Shown piece after piece: positions 12,129-23,900 of a DNA stretch of 64,000 bases. How positions within the stretch are numbered: the stretch's first letter is position 1; each line of letters starts with the position of its first letter. Location: assembly GCA_963971425.1 (NCBI GenBank), contig OZ020516.1, forward strand, positions 37,994,199 through 38,058,198, written 5' to 3'. Under the pieces are notes generated by a model. The model saw nothing but the letters and a program-made list of their open reading frames with translations. It made no database searches and had not been told where the DNA came from. This DNA comes from Bryoerythrophyllum caledonicum (Eukaryota > Streptophyta > Bryopsida > Pottiales > Pottiaceae). A program made the translations under genes and the position numbers.

Positions 12129-12535
12129 TAACTATATCACTGGGCAATGAATCCTCATGTTACTCACTCAGATGACCTGAAGTACTGTGGAGGGCGGATT
12201 TTGAGCTGAAGCCAATGTTTCTTAGAGTTATTTATGGTGTTGACTTGCTAACATGTGAACTTTGTCTGAGAATCTGTACACATGGCGGGCTGTTGTGATG
12301 CCATGTGGTTTCGGGATACATCAATTTTCGTATCCTTGATGCCAAAATTCCTTGCAATCATCATCATATGAACCAACGGACTAGATGAGTTCAACTACAG
12401 TACTTGTAGGTGTCATTGTGCTGTCATGTCGTCGCATATAGATTTATTTCTTTCAGTATTGAAGTTGAACTTGTTGAAAAACCTTGTGAAGATTGTTGAG
12501 AAAGTTGCGCTGGAAGCAAATAGACATATGGTAAC

Positions 12536-12874
12536 CAACCAAAACTCATAATGGAAAGCTATAGAGTTGGGTACATCAACCCACTTCCATCCCATTACTA
12601 TACCACCAATTCAGCTTCACATGGAGGTTTGTTTTTAGTTAGGACCCCTTACCTTTCGTGGATGCTTTTTGGGGTACCTACTGATGGCCACCGGCTAAAT
12701 ATGGCGGCACACTTTATAAATTCATAACTAAAGCACATTTCATTGGAAAAATATGAAATCACTTGGATTGAAATTGTAAATCTATTAGCTACTACTGAAA
12801 AAATAGAAGATCATTATTCGTTCCCTTCATAGTTGCACATTGCTTAACTTGTTGATCATGGGGATTTACCTTGT
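12536..12874 (+). mobile_element. MITE family 1, copy C (old, diverged)
   Basis: Follows the family order ('CCACTTCCATCCCATTACTA', 'GGGGTACCTACTGATGGCCA', 'GAAATCACTTGGATTG'), but both termini are degraded. The right end reads 'GGGGATTTACCTTGTGG' instead of the consensus. Confidence 0.65.
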
Positions 12875-13039
12875 GGTATGTAGTGATGAATATGCTAAGT
12901 ACAAACTCTAAATGCCAACAAAGGCTAAATGTGGCTAACACTGAATGTTAATCTAACAATATTTAGAAAATTTATTGAATTTTAGGAGTAGAAAGAGCAT
13001 GTGTTTATTTAGTGCAAGGTTTCTCCACTACCCTAGCTC

Positions 13040-13152
13040 GGCTTGACATTTATTAATATTTACCTCACTATAATATAGCACATTTTAAATTTCAACATGT
13101 TTATACTCAAAGTGAGCTACAGAGTGAGGTAACTAGTAGTAAATGTCAAGCC
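13040..13152. mobile_element. Small foldback element with ~30-bp imperfect inverted ends
   Basis: 'GGCTTGACATTTATTAATAT' at the left is matched, inverted, by the segment ending 'AGTAGTAAATGTCAAGCC' at the right. The interior is about 53 bp. No clear target duplication was found. Confidence 0.5.
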
Positions 13153-14540
13153 ATGTTGATATCATAGTTGGTATAACACAAATTCAATTGATATGCATGA
13201 TGTTCGATTCTCCCACCAAAAGCTCAGACTTGCAATCCACAACCTTTGTTATACTAGAAATTTCCTAAAAATGAAAGGGAATAACCTACATATCACCCCC
13301 TATTTCATGGTCTTATATTAGTGAACAAGACTATATGGAGAGGGTCATTTGACTTAGCAAAGGTACAGGGACCTATTATAAAGGAGCTTTAGCTTGCATT
13401 GGATAGGGCCCAAGAGCATTGATTGCCATGCATTTCATTGGTGTGGAAAAAGAGAGCATGAAAACTCTCTTGCTTTTTTTTCCATATTAAATCTCATCTT
13501 ACATTTTTCATTCCATTCCTCTACAGGAAGGACTTTCAGGTATAGTATAGTTCATTGGTGTTGTTCTAGCCAAAAATCCAACAAACATGGCAATATTCTT
13601 TACTCATGAGGTGAACTACTACAACCCGGAAGCAATTTGTGTACTTGTTGAAAGAATTGCAAAAATACATATGCTGCAATGGAATATGCTACATTTGTTG
13701 CTAGAGAAAACAATAGAAACGACTAGGCCGTAGTAGACAATCTAATGAGATATACAGTATATGCACGAAACGAATGCCCCCTTTACACCAAGAGGTGTAG
13801 AGTAGGTAAGCAAAAAGTTAGGGTGGTGGCGTGGACATGCATGTTCAGACCAAAGTTGGAAGTTATGTGGCTATCCTTGTCGGCGTCTTACATAGCAGCT
13901 GACGTGTATGATTTTATCAGCGTAGTTAAAGTGGAGGTAAGACGGCGGTAATGGGTGTGATAGGGAATGCAAAATTTGCTTGGAATAGAAACAAAGTAAT
14001 GGAGAGGGTGGAGGTTTGGACGTGCAAGGTGATATTGCAAGTTTTCTGCCAAAGACATGGGTTGCCTTCCCCTCCCATTCTTTGCAAATGCAATTTCATT
14101 AATTAAAAACCTAAGCAATAGATGCACATAAAATGAGCAATGACAACAAAACCCTAATCCTGTCAACCGACAAAAACTCTACAAATCTAAAAACTCACAG
14201 ATCCACAATTGCATTCAGTCGAAACAATTGCATTCAAACTTCCACCCCTTAGAACCCTAAAGCATAAACAATACTGAAACCTACCCAAACTCACTCCGTC
14301 AACAATCGGCAACACTGGTGTACCAGAAGCACATCAACATAGGAACTTTTTCAAGTATGAACGCATTTAGGATATTTTGTACTAAGTGGAGGTAGGGCAT
14401 TGCATGGCAATGGCACAAACCTTTGGGTGTAAAGGGGGTAAAATATACTGCACCAACCCTATCAATCTTCCATAGATGCTTCCTACATGATTGGTCAATG
14501 GTTTTGAAAATGACTCCTTTGCTTCTATGATTTGACAATA
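13153..14540. other. Intergenic DNA, no gene recognised
   Basis: Several 60-90-codon open frames on both strands show no family signature or plausible splice structure. Confidence 0.5.
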
Positions 14541-15025
14541 TAGTCAGCTCCCATTAAAAAAGCATTTGTTACAACAACCATTTCATTATAACACCCGGCT
14601 TGGGTCCATAACATATATTTCCTCTTTACAACAACAATTTGCTTGTAAGAGCAACATTCATCAAGCCAAAAGTCACCCCTTGTAAGAACCATTGTGACAG
14701 CCATAATCAACCTTGTCCATTATAACAAACGCTTCAAATATCAACCGGTCTTTATAGTAGGCACATAGATGGAGCTATTATACATCTTTATTGTGGATGG
14801 AGTTATTTTACAGTCAGCTCCCTAAACAAGAGCACATGTTAATGTATCATTTCATTATAACACGTGGCTTGGGTCTAGAACAAATATGTGCTCCTTGCAA
14901 GCATTAGTGTGCATATAATAGCAACATTCATCAAGCCGGAAGTCCATTGCGTGTAACAGCCATAGTCGACCATGTCCACCATACTAGGTGCTTCAATTAT
15001 TGGCCGCTCTTTTTAGTAGAGAAAT
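14541..15025 (+). repeat. Diverged tandem duplication of a ~270-bp unit
   Basis: 'GTCAGCTCCC...TTTCATTATAACACCCGGCTTGGGTC...AGCAACATTCATCAAGCC' in 14541-14760 recurs in the same order in about 14813-15020. Divergence is substantial. Confidence 0.65.
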
Positions 15026-15307
15026 TTTGGTAAAACAAACATGGTTGTTGTAGAGGGAGCTCATTGTACTAGTCACCCATTTGTGGGTGGGTGGAAATCC
15101 ATCTCAAATGAGAAAAGTGACAAATGTGTTGTAAATTCACGATAACAAAAAAGAACTTTGAAGCATAAACTCAACTTTGCAAATTGCTTGTGAAATTGTT
15201 GCCCTTACTCTACAATGATTATCTCTAATAGTGCACATGACACTACTTCCCAAGCACACAATATTTTGTAACATCTATAAATTAGTGAAGATTGCAGTTT
15301 TTACTAA

Positions 15308-15624
15308 GGGCCAAACCACACGAGAGGAAAGGCAGTGAGTTGGATGACTCACATTGGTTCAAATTAGCAAGTGGTTGCCACATGAGAGGAAGTAGGGGGA
15401 GTGGCAAGAATGACATGGAGCAACTTTGTAGCTTTGGAATTTGCATTGGATGTTGCTTTGGAATCTACATGGCAATGACTTGGCACAATAATTGCACTCG
15501 AAAACTACCAGGCACTAATGCCTAGAAGTCCACAATGTAAGGAGGAAAAGAATATTTTTTGTGCCACTAGTGCCATGTTGGAGGAAGTTGTGAAACTTCC
15601 TCCCCCTCCCGTGTGGTAAGGCCC
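15308..15624. mobile_element. PIF/Harbinger-like non-autonomous element, 317 bp
   Basis: TAA at 15305-15307 and 15625-15627 flanks ends GGGCCAAACCACACGAGAGG and CCTCCCGTGTGGTAAGGCCC, which are imperfect inverted repeats. The end structure matches the element at 11615-12128. A 77-codon open frame inside (15292-15525) is not a recognisable protein. Confidence 0.65.
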
Positions 15625-16667
15625 TAAGTGGTCTTAATTTTCAATTCTTGATATTCCAATTGTCATGTTGGAGTTTTCTTGAAAGTACTCAGGGTTTAAA
15701 CCCTGACTGTCACCCCAAAATGCTGATAGGGGTTGTACACCTGAAAGTCCACTTGTTTTTGAGAAACATGGTGGTTTGGTTCACTTTGGGGTTTAATCCA
15801 TAAACTATGGTCCTTTGTCAGCCAACCAACATTCTACAAGGTTAATCATCTAGGCACAATCACCGTCCTAACATAGATGCAAGGTGGCATTGGTGACTCC
15901 AAATTTCTAATTTGGTTACATTAGCTTGTTCCATGCACGTGGCCCATAAAATATGTAGGGTGATAATTTTCACCCTACAAATACTACCGTATTTAAATCT
16001 CACCGTGCTTTGGTGAATAGACAAAGACACAAGGTCCTTAAAGGATGCTGCATCGGGTCCTTTTGGCTGACACAAGGTAGCCACCCTTTAAAATTCAGAC
16101 TTTCAGGAAAACTCAATTGTGATTGTTGTATCTCATGCCCTTTGCAAATACAAGAATTAATATATATAGACATATGTCACCAAGAAGCCTTTGACCTTCA
16201 AACCTTAAGTTTCATATGAAATGAATTTATACTACATAAAAATATAGTGCTACATGTACTAAATTTCTTCACTCACTATTACCCCCTTTCTCTAGAAGGA
16301 ATAATCATTATATTGGGTATAAGGTACTCATTGAGGACCAATGAATGGTAGTTTAAACGCCACACTTGATATATATTGCCACATCTTAGTATACTTGTTG
16401 GTTCTCAAATATCCTCTTTCTATGATTCTGAAGGAATTTATAGTAATATACAATGAGAGTTTTACAATGATATTCATCTAATACAAGTTTAATAGCATAC
16501 AGTACCTTGTTAATACCAAGGCACTCATGGTGTAAACGACCCATAAAAATAACGATGTAAACATGTGAAGTTTGCATGTGAGTGATCCCAAATGTATAAA
16601 TCAAATATTGATTTCTGTAATTTTCATAATGACTTCGCCTTCATCATGGACTTGGATATTATATTAA
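15625..16667. other. Intergenic DNA, no gene recognised
   Basis: No supported gene, RNA or repeat structure was identified. Confidence 0.5.
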
Positions 16668-17018
16668 AATTGTGGTGGTGGAACAAGCAAATACTTTATT
16701 CATGGCAACCTCCTTTGGAGACCCTCCTCCTTCTCCTCCTGCTTCTTCTGCTTCTGCTTCTGCTTCTGCTTCTGCTTCTGCTTCTGCTTCTGCTTCTGCT
16801 TCTGCTTCTGCTTCTGCTTCTGCTTCTGCTTCTGCTTCTGCTTCTGCTTCTGCTTCTGCTTCTGCTTCTGCTTCTGCTTCTGCTTCTGCTTCTGCTTCTG
16901 CTTCTGCTTCTGCTTCTGCTTCTGTTCTTGCTTCTGCTCCTGCTTCTGTTTCTGCTTCTGCTTCTGCTTCTGCTTCTGCTTCTGCTCCTGCTTCTTCTTC
17001 TTCTTCTGTTTCTTCTAA
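16668..17018 (+). mobile_element. LINE 3'-end relic with greatly expanded TTCTGC tail
   Basis: The left 60 bases match the LINE tail: 'GTGGTGGAACAAGCAAATAC', 'TTTATTCATGGCAACCTCCT' and 'TTGGAGACC', the last forming the conserved CCTCC-TTT-GGAG hairpin. They run directly into a (TTCTGC)n array that is near perfect from about 16746 to 16924 and interrupted to 17016. The array replaces the short TTC tail of the full-length element. The long leucine-only and alanine/serine-only open frames here are microsatellite artefacts. Confidence 0.75.
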
Positions 17019-17060
17019 TTTGATGGATAAATTATGAAATTGTAAAAGCCCAAGCTTACT

Positions 17061-17941
17061 AGGGGCGTTTCACACTTACACCAAGGACGGGTTCTATCAA
17101 AGACCAAACTATGTCAAGAGGTTGAGTTTTAGGAGTTGCAAAAAAAACATTGAAATATGTAATTTGTGGAGTTTGGGTCTTCGTGGCATAAAGCCCAAAC
17201 GGCCAATTAAGTGAAGGGGCCTTTGACACATACCATTTGACAAATCCCAAGTCAAATTGTAACATTTGAAGGTCCCCATACTCTAAATTTTTTATCTCAC
17301 TTTCTCTACTCATGGAGCCCAAACAAACACACATATTTGGCCCATAACATCAAAATATGAGATTTCTTCCGCCAAAGGAATATAGGGTGGAAAATTGCTA
17401 GAGTGGGATTAAGCCATTGATCAATATGGAGGAGACCAGAGTTCCAATTTCTACACCAACATAGCTTAATGCACACTCCTCGGGAAGGGGGGAGCAAGGG
17501 GAAATGACAAATGTAAAATCAGGATATCGAGGTAAAATTCTAGGTTTAAAATGTAGCTAAATTTTTTTAGATAAAAAACTCATGCAAAAAATTTTAGATA
17601 GAAAGTGTAGCTAAATACTTTAGATTTTAATAAAAACTCAAGTAAAAAGAAAATAGCCGTTTCAATTCAATGGCTAAGATCTTTTCAAATTATGATTAAT
17701 TAATGAAAAAAATTCTAGCACTTTGACAAGAGTTTGGGTTTCTTATCTTGTTCGACCAAAACTTTCCTCAAGAGGCCGAACTCTTGGCGCCAAATCTCTC
17801 AAAGTAGACATTTTGGACACGGTCGGCCCTTGACACATGGTCCATAGTGTGAAGCCCCAAGGACTGAGTTTGAGCTCCACACCACTCAAAATGCTAGAAT
17901 TGCTTGGCCTTTAGACCTTGGTCCCTAGTGTGTAAGGCCCC
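17061..17941. mobile_element. Possible PIF/Harbinger-like relic
   Basis: Left end 'GGGGCGTTTCACACTTACAC' and right end 'GTGTGTAAGGCCCC' resemble the inverted ends of the elements at 11615 and 15308. Target duplication bases do not match and the interior is unrelated. Confidence 0.35.
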
Positions 17942-17945
17942 TTAG

Positions 17946-18351
<406 letters not shown>

Positions 18352-18431
18352 CCACCACCACCACCACCACCACCACAACCACCACCACCACCACCACCAC
18401 AACCACAACCACCACAACCACAACCACAACC

Positions 18432-18469
<38 letters not shown>

Positions 18470-18558
18470 CACCACCACCATAACCACAACCACCACAACC
18501 ACAACCACAACCACAACCACAACCACAACCACAATAACAACCATAACAACAAAAGCAA

Positions 18559-18582
18559 ATGCCAAAAACTTTTCCATTGTAA
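18559..18582 (+). CDS. Possible upstream ORF, 7 codons
   Basis: ATG at 18559 opens MPKTFPL and stops at TAA 18580-18582, 46 bases before the ATG of the endonuclease ORF and in a different frame. It is the first ATG seen after the repeat leader on the plus strand. Whether it is translated is unknown. Confidence 0.3.
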   Translation: MPKTFPL

Positions 18583-18601
18583 ACTACTAATTACACGATG
18601 T

Positions 18602-18628
18602 GGAGACGTAGAAACTAACCCCGGCCCG
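18602..18628 (+). promoter_or_regulatory. 2A-like ribosome-skipping motif GDVETNPGP
   Basis: Codons 18602-18628 read G-D-V-E-T-N-P-G-P in the frame of the ORF whose ATG follows at 18629. Upstream residues (HCKLLITRC) include the KLL-type hydrophobic stretch often found before the DxExNPGP core. In 2A peptides the ribosome fails to join the final Gly-Pro and continues, releasing two proteins. Such motifs are known at the N termini of several non-LTR retrotransposon proteins. The frame is open back to 17936 but has no in-frame ATG before 18629. Confidence 0.85.
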
Positions 18629-20881
18629 ATGCCTAATGTCTTTCACAACCATCCAAAAAAACACAAAAGACTATCAAAAATCTATTTCATTCCGAACACA
18701 ATAAAACTCCACCCCGAATATCAACATTTAGCATCCTCTTTTGCGCCGCTCCTAAAAAATAATCACACACTTAACCAAAGCTACTCCACCCTCTACCCCA
18801 ACATCTCCCACTACATACACCAAAAAAAAAACAACCACCCATCTACACATATCTTATTCGCCATAATTACCACCCTTCATCCCTCAATAGACGAATGCAA
18901 CTATATCATTAACCAACATAATACCAACATAGACCCAACACACTGGACAAATATATTATTAAACACTCTATCCGCTCTACATAACCCTCCCGAAAGACAT
19001 ATAGATACACTCCACCCATACACCAAATTCATAGAAGAAAACCAACATCTCTTCACACACAAAACCTCTCTACACAATGACCTATATAACTTTATTCATA
19101 GCCAAATCCCACCCCCTTCCCCTAATGAACTACAACTCAAATTCCCCTACTTCCCACATAATCTTATTCTTGAAGCGCTTAGATGCTTCGAACCAATACA
19201 TGCTTACACACACCCCACCCCAACACCCGCCTACATTTCTCTTCCACTTTGTAGTCACGATAATATTGACAATAGAAATACATATATAACTTCATGGAAT
19301 GCCTCAACGTTAAACACCGCTTTACCATGCATCCACAACTTAACCGCCCACACCAACACACCACCCGCCATAATTGCCATCCAAGAAACTAAACTAACCG
19401 CTACTAAATCCACAAAATATATCCAAAAAATATTCCCCGACTATAAACTCATATTTAACAATACTCACTCTCTCACACGATGCATCCAACAACGAAGACC
19501 ATACACACCAGCAAGAGGTGGTCTACTCATGCTCATACACCAATCATATGCCTTCCCCGGGAATATTACTAAAATCCCCACCCTAGCTAATATATCACCA
19601 TATCTACAAATTATTGAAATTACTAACCGACCCCTCCAACCATGGCTCATTCTTCATCTATACATGCCCTCGCACAGAGAAGACTCTAGGCTTATTCCGG
19701 AGATTCAAAACTCCATCACTTCACAAATAAATACACACACTAACCACACAATAATACTTTGCGGAGACTTCAACCGAGACATTGCCCTTATTGGAAGGCA
19801 AAATGGAGGGGTTCTCACCCCCCCACTTGACATAGACTACCAATGGCAAAACTATACGGAAGACCTAGAATTATTTTTAATCCCAACCGATACACAATAC
19901 TCTCGTCAAGGTGGACTCAATTACACACACACTAGCCTAATTGATGGATTTTACATTAAATCACCTAACCATACCCAATACACATCCATCACCAATACCA
20001 CAACTAACCTAAACTCGGACCACTTCCCCATCCAACTCAATATACCTCACAACACCCTTATAAGTAGACCCCCCACAACCACCAACTCGAATGATATTAA
20101 AATACTAAACCCCATCCCAAAAGAAAACCTTGACAACTTCAACATAACATTCTTTGAAAAAAATTCACTACAAATAGACTCTCTCACAGATATTCTTTCT
20201 AGCCACCAACACCTCACACACATACAATGGCATGAAGCTTGCACAACTTTTGACAACCTTATTAGTGAAATCTCTACCATTTTAGAAAAAACTTGTAAAG
20301 CACCCCCGATTCCACAACTCACACCTAGAACCTCGAAACAAGGGGGGTATCTCCCGAGAAAATTAGCAAAAAAGTGGAAACAACATCTTGTAACATACCA
20401 TACAATTCGTAAGATAATTTATATAACCAAAACCATCCAAAATTGGCGAACTCACCCCATACTCTCGGAAATACAAAATCTCCGGCACCCTCAAATCCCA
20501 CAAGTACCACCACCCAACACCCCTCACCAAGACTGGCTAAAAGACATCGCAACCATTGCAAAAACAGCCAATAAAGAAGCTAGGAAAATTACTACAAAAT
20601 ATGCAAGAGAATGTGTCAAAAAATCCATCTCTAAATATCGTCAATTATACGAAACCAACCCAAAAAAGATTAATAGAAAAGTCTTCAAAAACAACACAAA
20701 CCTGCCACTAGACTGCATTTTAGATCAAAACAACAACATTTTAACCAGCCCAGACGACATCGCAAACGAAATACATTTTCAACAATCCATAAACAATAGT
20801 CCAACCACCCCCCCCTTGTCACTTTCAACCACAACATACACCAACATGCACGTGCGGGGTTCGGCAATACCCGTGGCATGA
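18629..20881 (+). CDS. LINE protein, AP-like (EEP) endonuclease part, 750 aa
   Basis: Cleaves target DNA to prime reverse transcription in APE-type LINEs. Residues 1-217 have no domain I recognise. The endonuclease spans about 218-470, with SWN (N224), IQETKL (E253), RGGLLML, GDFNRD (D380, N382) and NSDHFP (D464, H465), which are the catalytic and metal-binding positions of the exonuclease-endonuclease-phosphatase fold. Residues 471-740 are a Lys/Asn-rich linker leading towards the reverse transcriptase. The frame ends at TGA 20879-20881, while the continuation of the polyprotein is in another frame. Both frames are open from 20793 to 20881, and a run of eight C at 20808-20815 is the likely slip or indel site. 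Start: ATG immediately after the 2A-like motif. Confidence 0.88.
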   Translation: MPNVFHNHPKKHKRLSKIYFIPNTIKLHPEYQHLASSFAPLLKNNHTLNQSYSTLYPNISHYIHQKKNNHPSTHILFAIITTLHPSIDECNYIINQHNTNIDPTHWTNILLNTLSALHNPPERHIDTLHPYTKFIEENQHLFTHKTSLHNDLYNFIHSQIPPPSPNELQLKFPYFPHNLILEALRCFEPIHAYTHPTPTPAYISLPLCSHDNIDNRNTYITSWNASTLNTALPCIHNLTAHTNTPPAIIAIQETKLTATKSTKYIQKIFPDYKLIFNNTHSLTRCIQQRRPYTPARGGLLMLIHQSYAFPGNITKIPTLANISPYLQIIEITNRPLQPWLILHLYMPSHREDSRLIPEIQNSITSQINTHTNHTIILCGDFNRDIALIGRQNGGVLTPPLDIDYQWQNYTEDLELFLIPTDTQYSRQGGLNYTHTSLIDGFYIKSPNHTQYTSITNTTTNLNSDHFPIQLNIPHNTLISRPPTTTNSNDIKILNPIPKENLDNFNITFFEKNSLQIDSLTDILSSHQHLTHIQWHEACTTFDNLISEISTILEKTCKAPPIPQLTPRTSKQGGYLPRKLAKKWKQHLVTYHTIRKIIYITKTIQNWRTHPILSEIQNLRHPQIPQVPPPNTPHQDWLKDIATIAKTANKEARKITTKYARECVKKSISKYRQLYETNPKKINRKVFKNNTNLPLDCILDQNNNILTSPDDIANEIHFQQSINNSPTTPPLSLSTTTYTNMHVRGSAIPVA

Positions 20882-20960
20882 TTTAAACGGATTTACTATT
20901 GATAAAAGAGGCGAACCAATAACACCTCTCCACACATATTATAACAGAGACACATACAAC

Positions 20961-23900
20961 ATGTGCCTAAAAGATTTGGGAACCAACAAAGCCCCCGGAC
21001 CGGACCATATACCTAACTCAATTCTAAAAAACATGCCTCCAAGATTCCATGACCTTCTATCATTATTCTTTCTTCATTGTTACAAACAAAAATCCATTCC
21101 TGCATCCTGGAAAACAAGTCTAACAATCTTACTATACAAAAAAGGCAACCCATCCGTGTTACCCAACCACCGACCTATTGCCTTAGCTAACACCATTTAC
21201 AAGTTATATACTAGCACACTAACATCAATATTATCGGCCTATGGGGAAAAGCACCAAATACTACATGAAAGCCAAGAAGGGTTTAGAGCCGAGAGAAGTA
21301 CCACCCGACAACTTCAAACCCTCATAGCAGCTCTTGAGGATGCAAAATTCACTAATAAAGACATTTACATACTCTACATTGACTTCAAAAACGCATTTGG
21401 TTCCATTGACCACCCTCGACTGCTAGCCATTATGAGTGACCTTGGGTACCCGGAAGACGCAGTCACACTGGTTGGCAACATATACTCCCAATCTACCACT
21501 ACATACACTGGCGAATTTTTTGGCAAAACACGCCCAATCCCCATCCAACGTGGTACTATCCAAGGCGACACATTGAGTCCATACCTCTTTATTATTTTTC
21601 TAGAACCTCTATTGAGATGGCTTCAAAGAGGAAATAATGGCTACACATTTGGCACCTCAAAAACCACCGTAAACTCGGCCGCATATGCCGACGATCTAGC
21701 GGCCATCTCCGGTCGTCTTAAATCTCTCCAAATTCAATTAGATAAAATTGACAAATTTTGTCTATGGACCGGGATGGAACTTGGGGTCCAGAAATGTGCC
21801 GTAACTGGATGCCCAAACAAATCTAAAATAAATCCAACCGCCTTCAAAGCCCTTATTCAAGCTACCAATATACACTATCGTAACCAACCAATTCCGGTTC
21901 TTAACCAAAACCAACCCTACATATACCTTGGAATAAACCTAGTCCCATCGCTAAAATGGAAAATTCAAACTCACACTACTACTACAAAACTTGTTAAACA
22001 ATGCAAAGAACTTACACTATGCCCAGCCACATTGCAACAAAAAATAAAAATGATTGATACCGTCCTACGTCCGGGTATCTCATATAGTTTCTATGCGGTC
22101 CCTTATTCCATGCCCGCCATAAATAAACTTGATAAAAAAATCATAGCCATACAAAAGAAAGTATGCGGACTCCCTAATTGTACGCCTAATGTCATAACAC
22201 AACTCCCCCACGAACTATTCGGATTAGAAGCTTTTTCCCTCAAAAATGCCTATCTACGTTGTATTGGAGAACAACTCCAGAATGCACTTAACGACAAGGG
22301 AAGATTAGGACTAATTTACAGTGGACTCCTACGGCACATCCTAGCCATTTACGGAGGAGCACAATACCTCCAAAGACTTAAAAAAACTGATTGTCTTCGG
22401 TCTCCCATTACCCGCACACTGTTTCTACTTAAAACAGAAGGTCAAGCATTTCTGAAGAGCACATTAGAAGATTTTCTACTAGGCCCCGCGCCGCTCGAAC
22501 TAGATTGGACAAATGAAATACACAACCTCCCTAGACTTGATCGTCAACTATCTGATAAACTCCTACAAAAACTTTTTTCAGCAAACATTACCGATCTAAA
22601 ACAAATTATACTACCAAATGGAACACACCTCATGGACAACAAGAGCTACAAAGCACTCTATGGAACCCCTCACAAATTAATAAAAAGTGCACTAAATATT
22701 GCGAAACAATTATTTTGTCACCCCCCGTGTCTTCCTTTATGCCCCAACTCTTGCACCACTCACGCCCCACCGTACACACTTAAAAATTCATACATCATCA
22801 ATCATAATGACATCCATCCAAACATCAACCTCCCATTAACTCCCCCAAACCCACCACATTCACGACCAAATACCCCCCCACCACATATATTAAAAAATCC
22901 TTCCATACACCCAATTAACAACATAACCGCGCACAAACATAGAAAGTACATCGACTCTAACAACATAAGCAAACAACACACGTCATACCTATGCCATTGG
23001 TCCCACAATAACAACACCTACGCCAAATGGCTCCCACAAAGAAATCTTTTCCCTTGGCACAACCCAAATACTTCCTTACATAACACCGAAATCCTCACAC
23101 AATACTACCTTAGATCTCAAAATAATTACTACCTAAATATCATACAATTACACCACACCCAAGCACAACCTCGCGATAGACGATTTGTCACGCCACCTAT
23201 TATTATTCCCCTCCTTAGCATCGTTACAACTGAATGCAACCCCGAAACAGACATCCTAGCACAAACAAATACAATCAAAATACAACAAGATAATGCCCAC
23301 ATATACGAAGATAATGGCAGACATCTAATTACCATACCACTCGCTAGACTACAATGGTTGTGGAACCAGTACCACAACGCACTACAAACCCCGATTAATA
23401 TTGAACCAATACCCCAAACATTCGAAACCGAAATTGTTTGGCTATACCAAAGATATAACTACCGAATACCCAAAAATGACCCCCTCAAAAATGCACACTA
23501 CACATTACCCGATCCTATCTTAGACCACCTTATTACATCCCTGAATATCACACATTCATACTTCTCATCCCCCGTTACATGCTCCACTAAAATCTCCAAA
23601 TTTTACTCCCCATTCGAACGAGATAAGATTTTTGGTTCTCTTGGAAAAGCTTTTGATTATAAGTGGAGCGGAATAGGCCTTGCACACCCTCACAACGAAG
23701 AAGAAACACAACAAGCAACACATTGGGCACGCCTAGCGGCAAATAATGATCCCAACCACAACATCACCATTATTATCACTCCCGACATTCATTGGTACCA
23801 CAACCCTAACCCACACTTAGGCCCATTCCCGGACTCCCACATTATAGTACTATTTGAAGCAGACTCTATGACCTACAAAGAACCCACTATACCACCGCAA

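Noticed and set aside
16592-17037. Plus-strand open frames of poly-Leu and Ala-Ser repeats
   Set aside because: They come from the TTCTGC hexamer array attached to a LINE relic.
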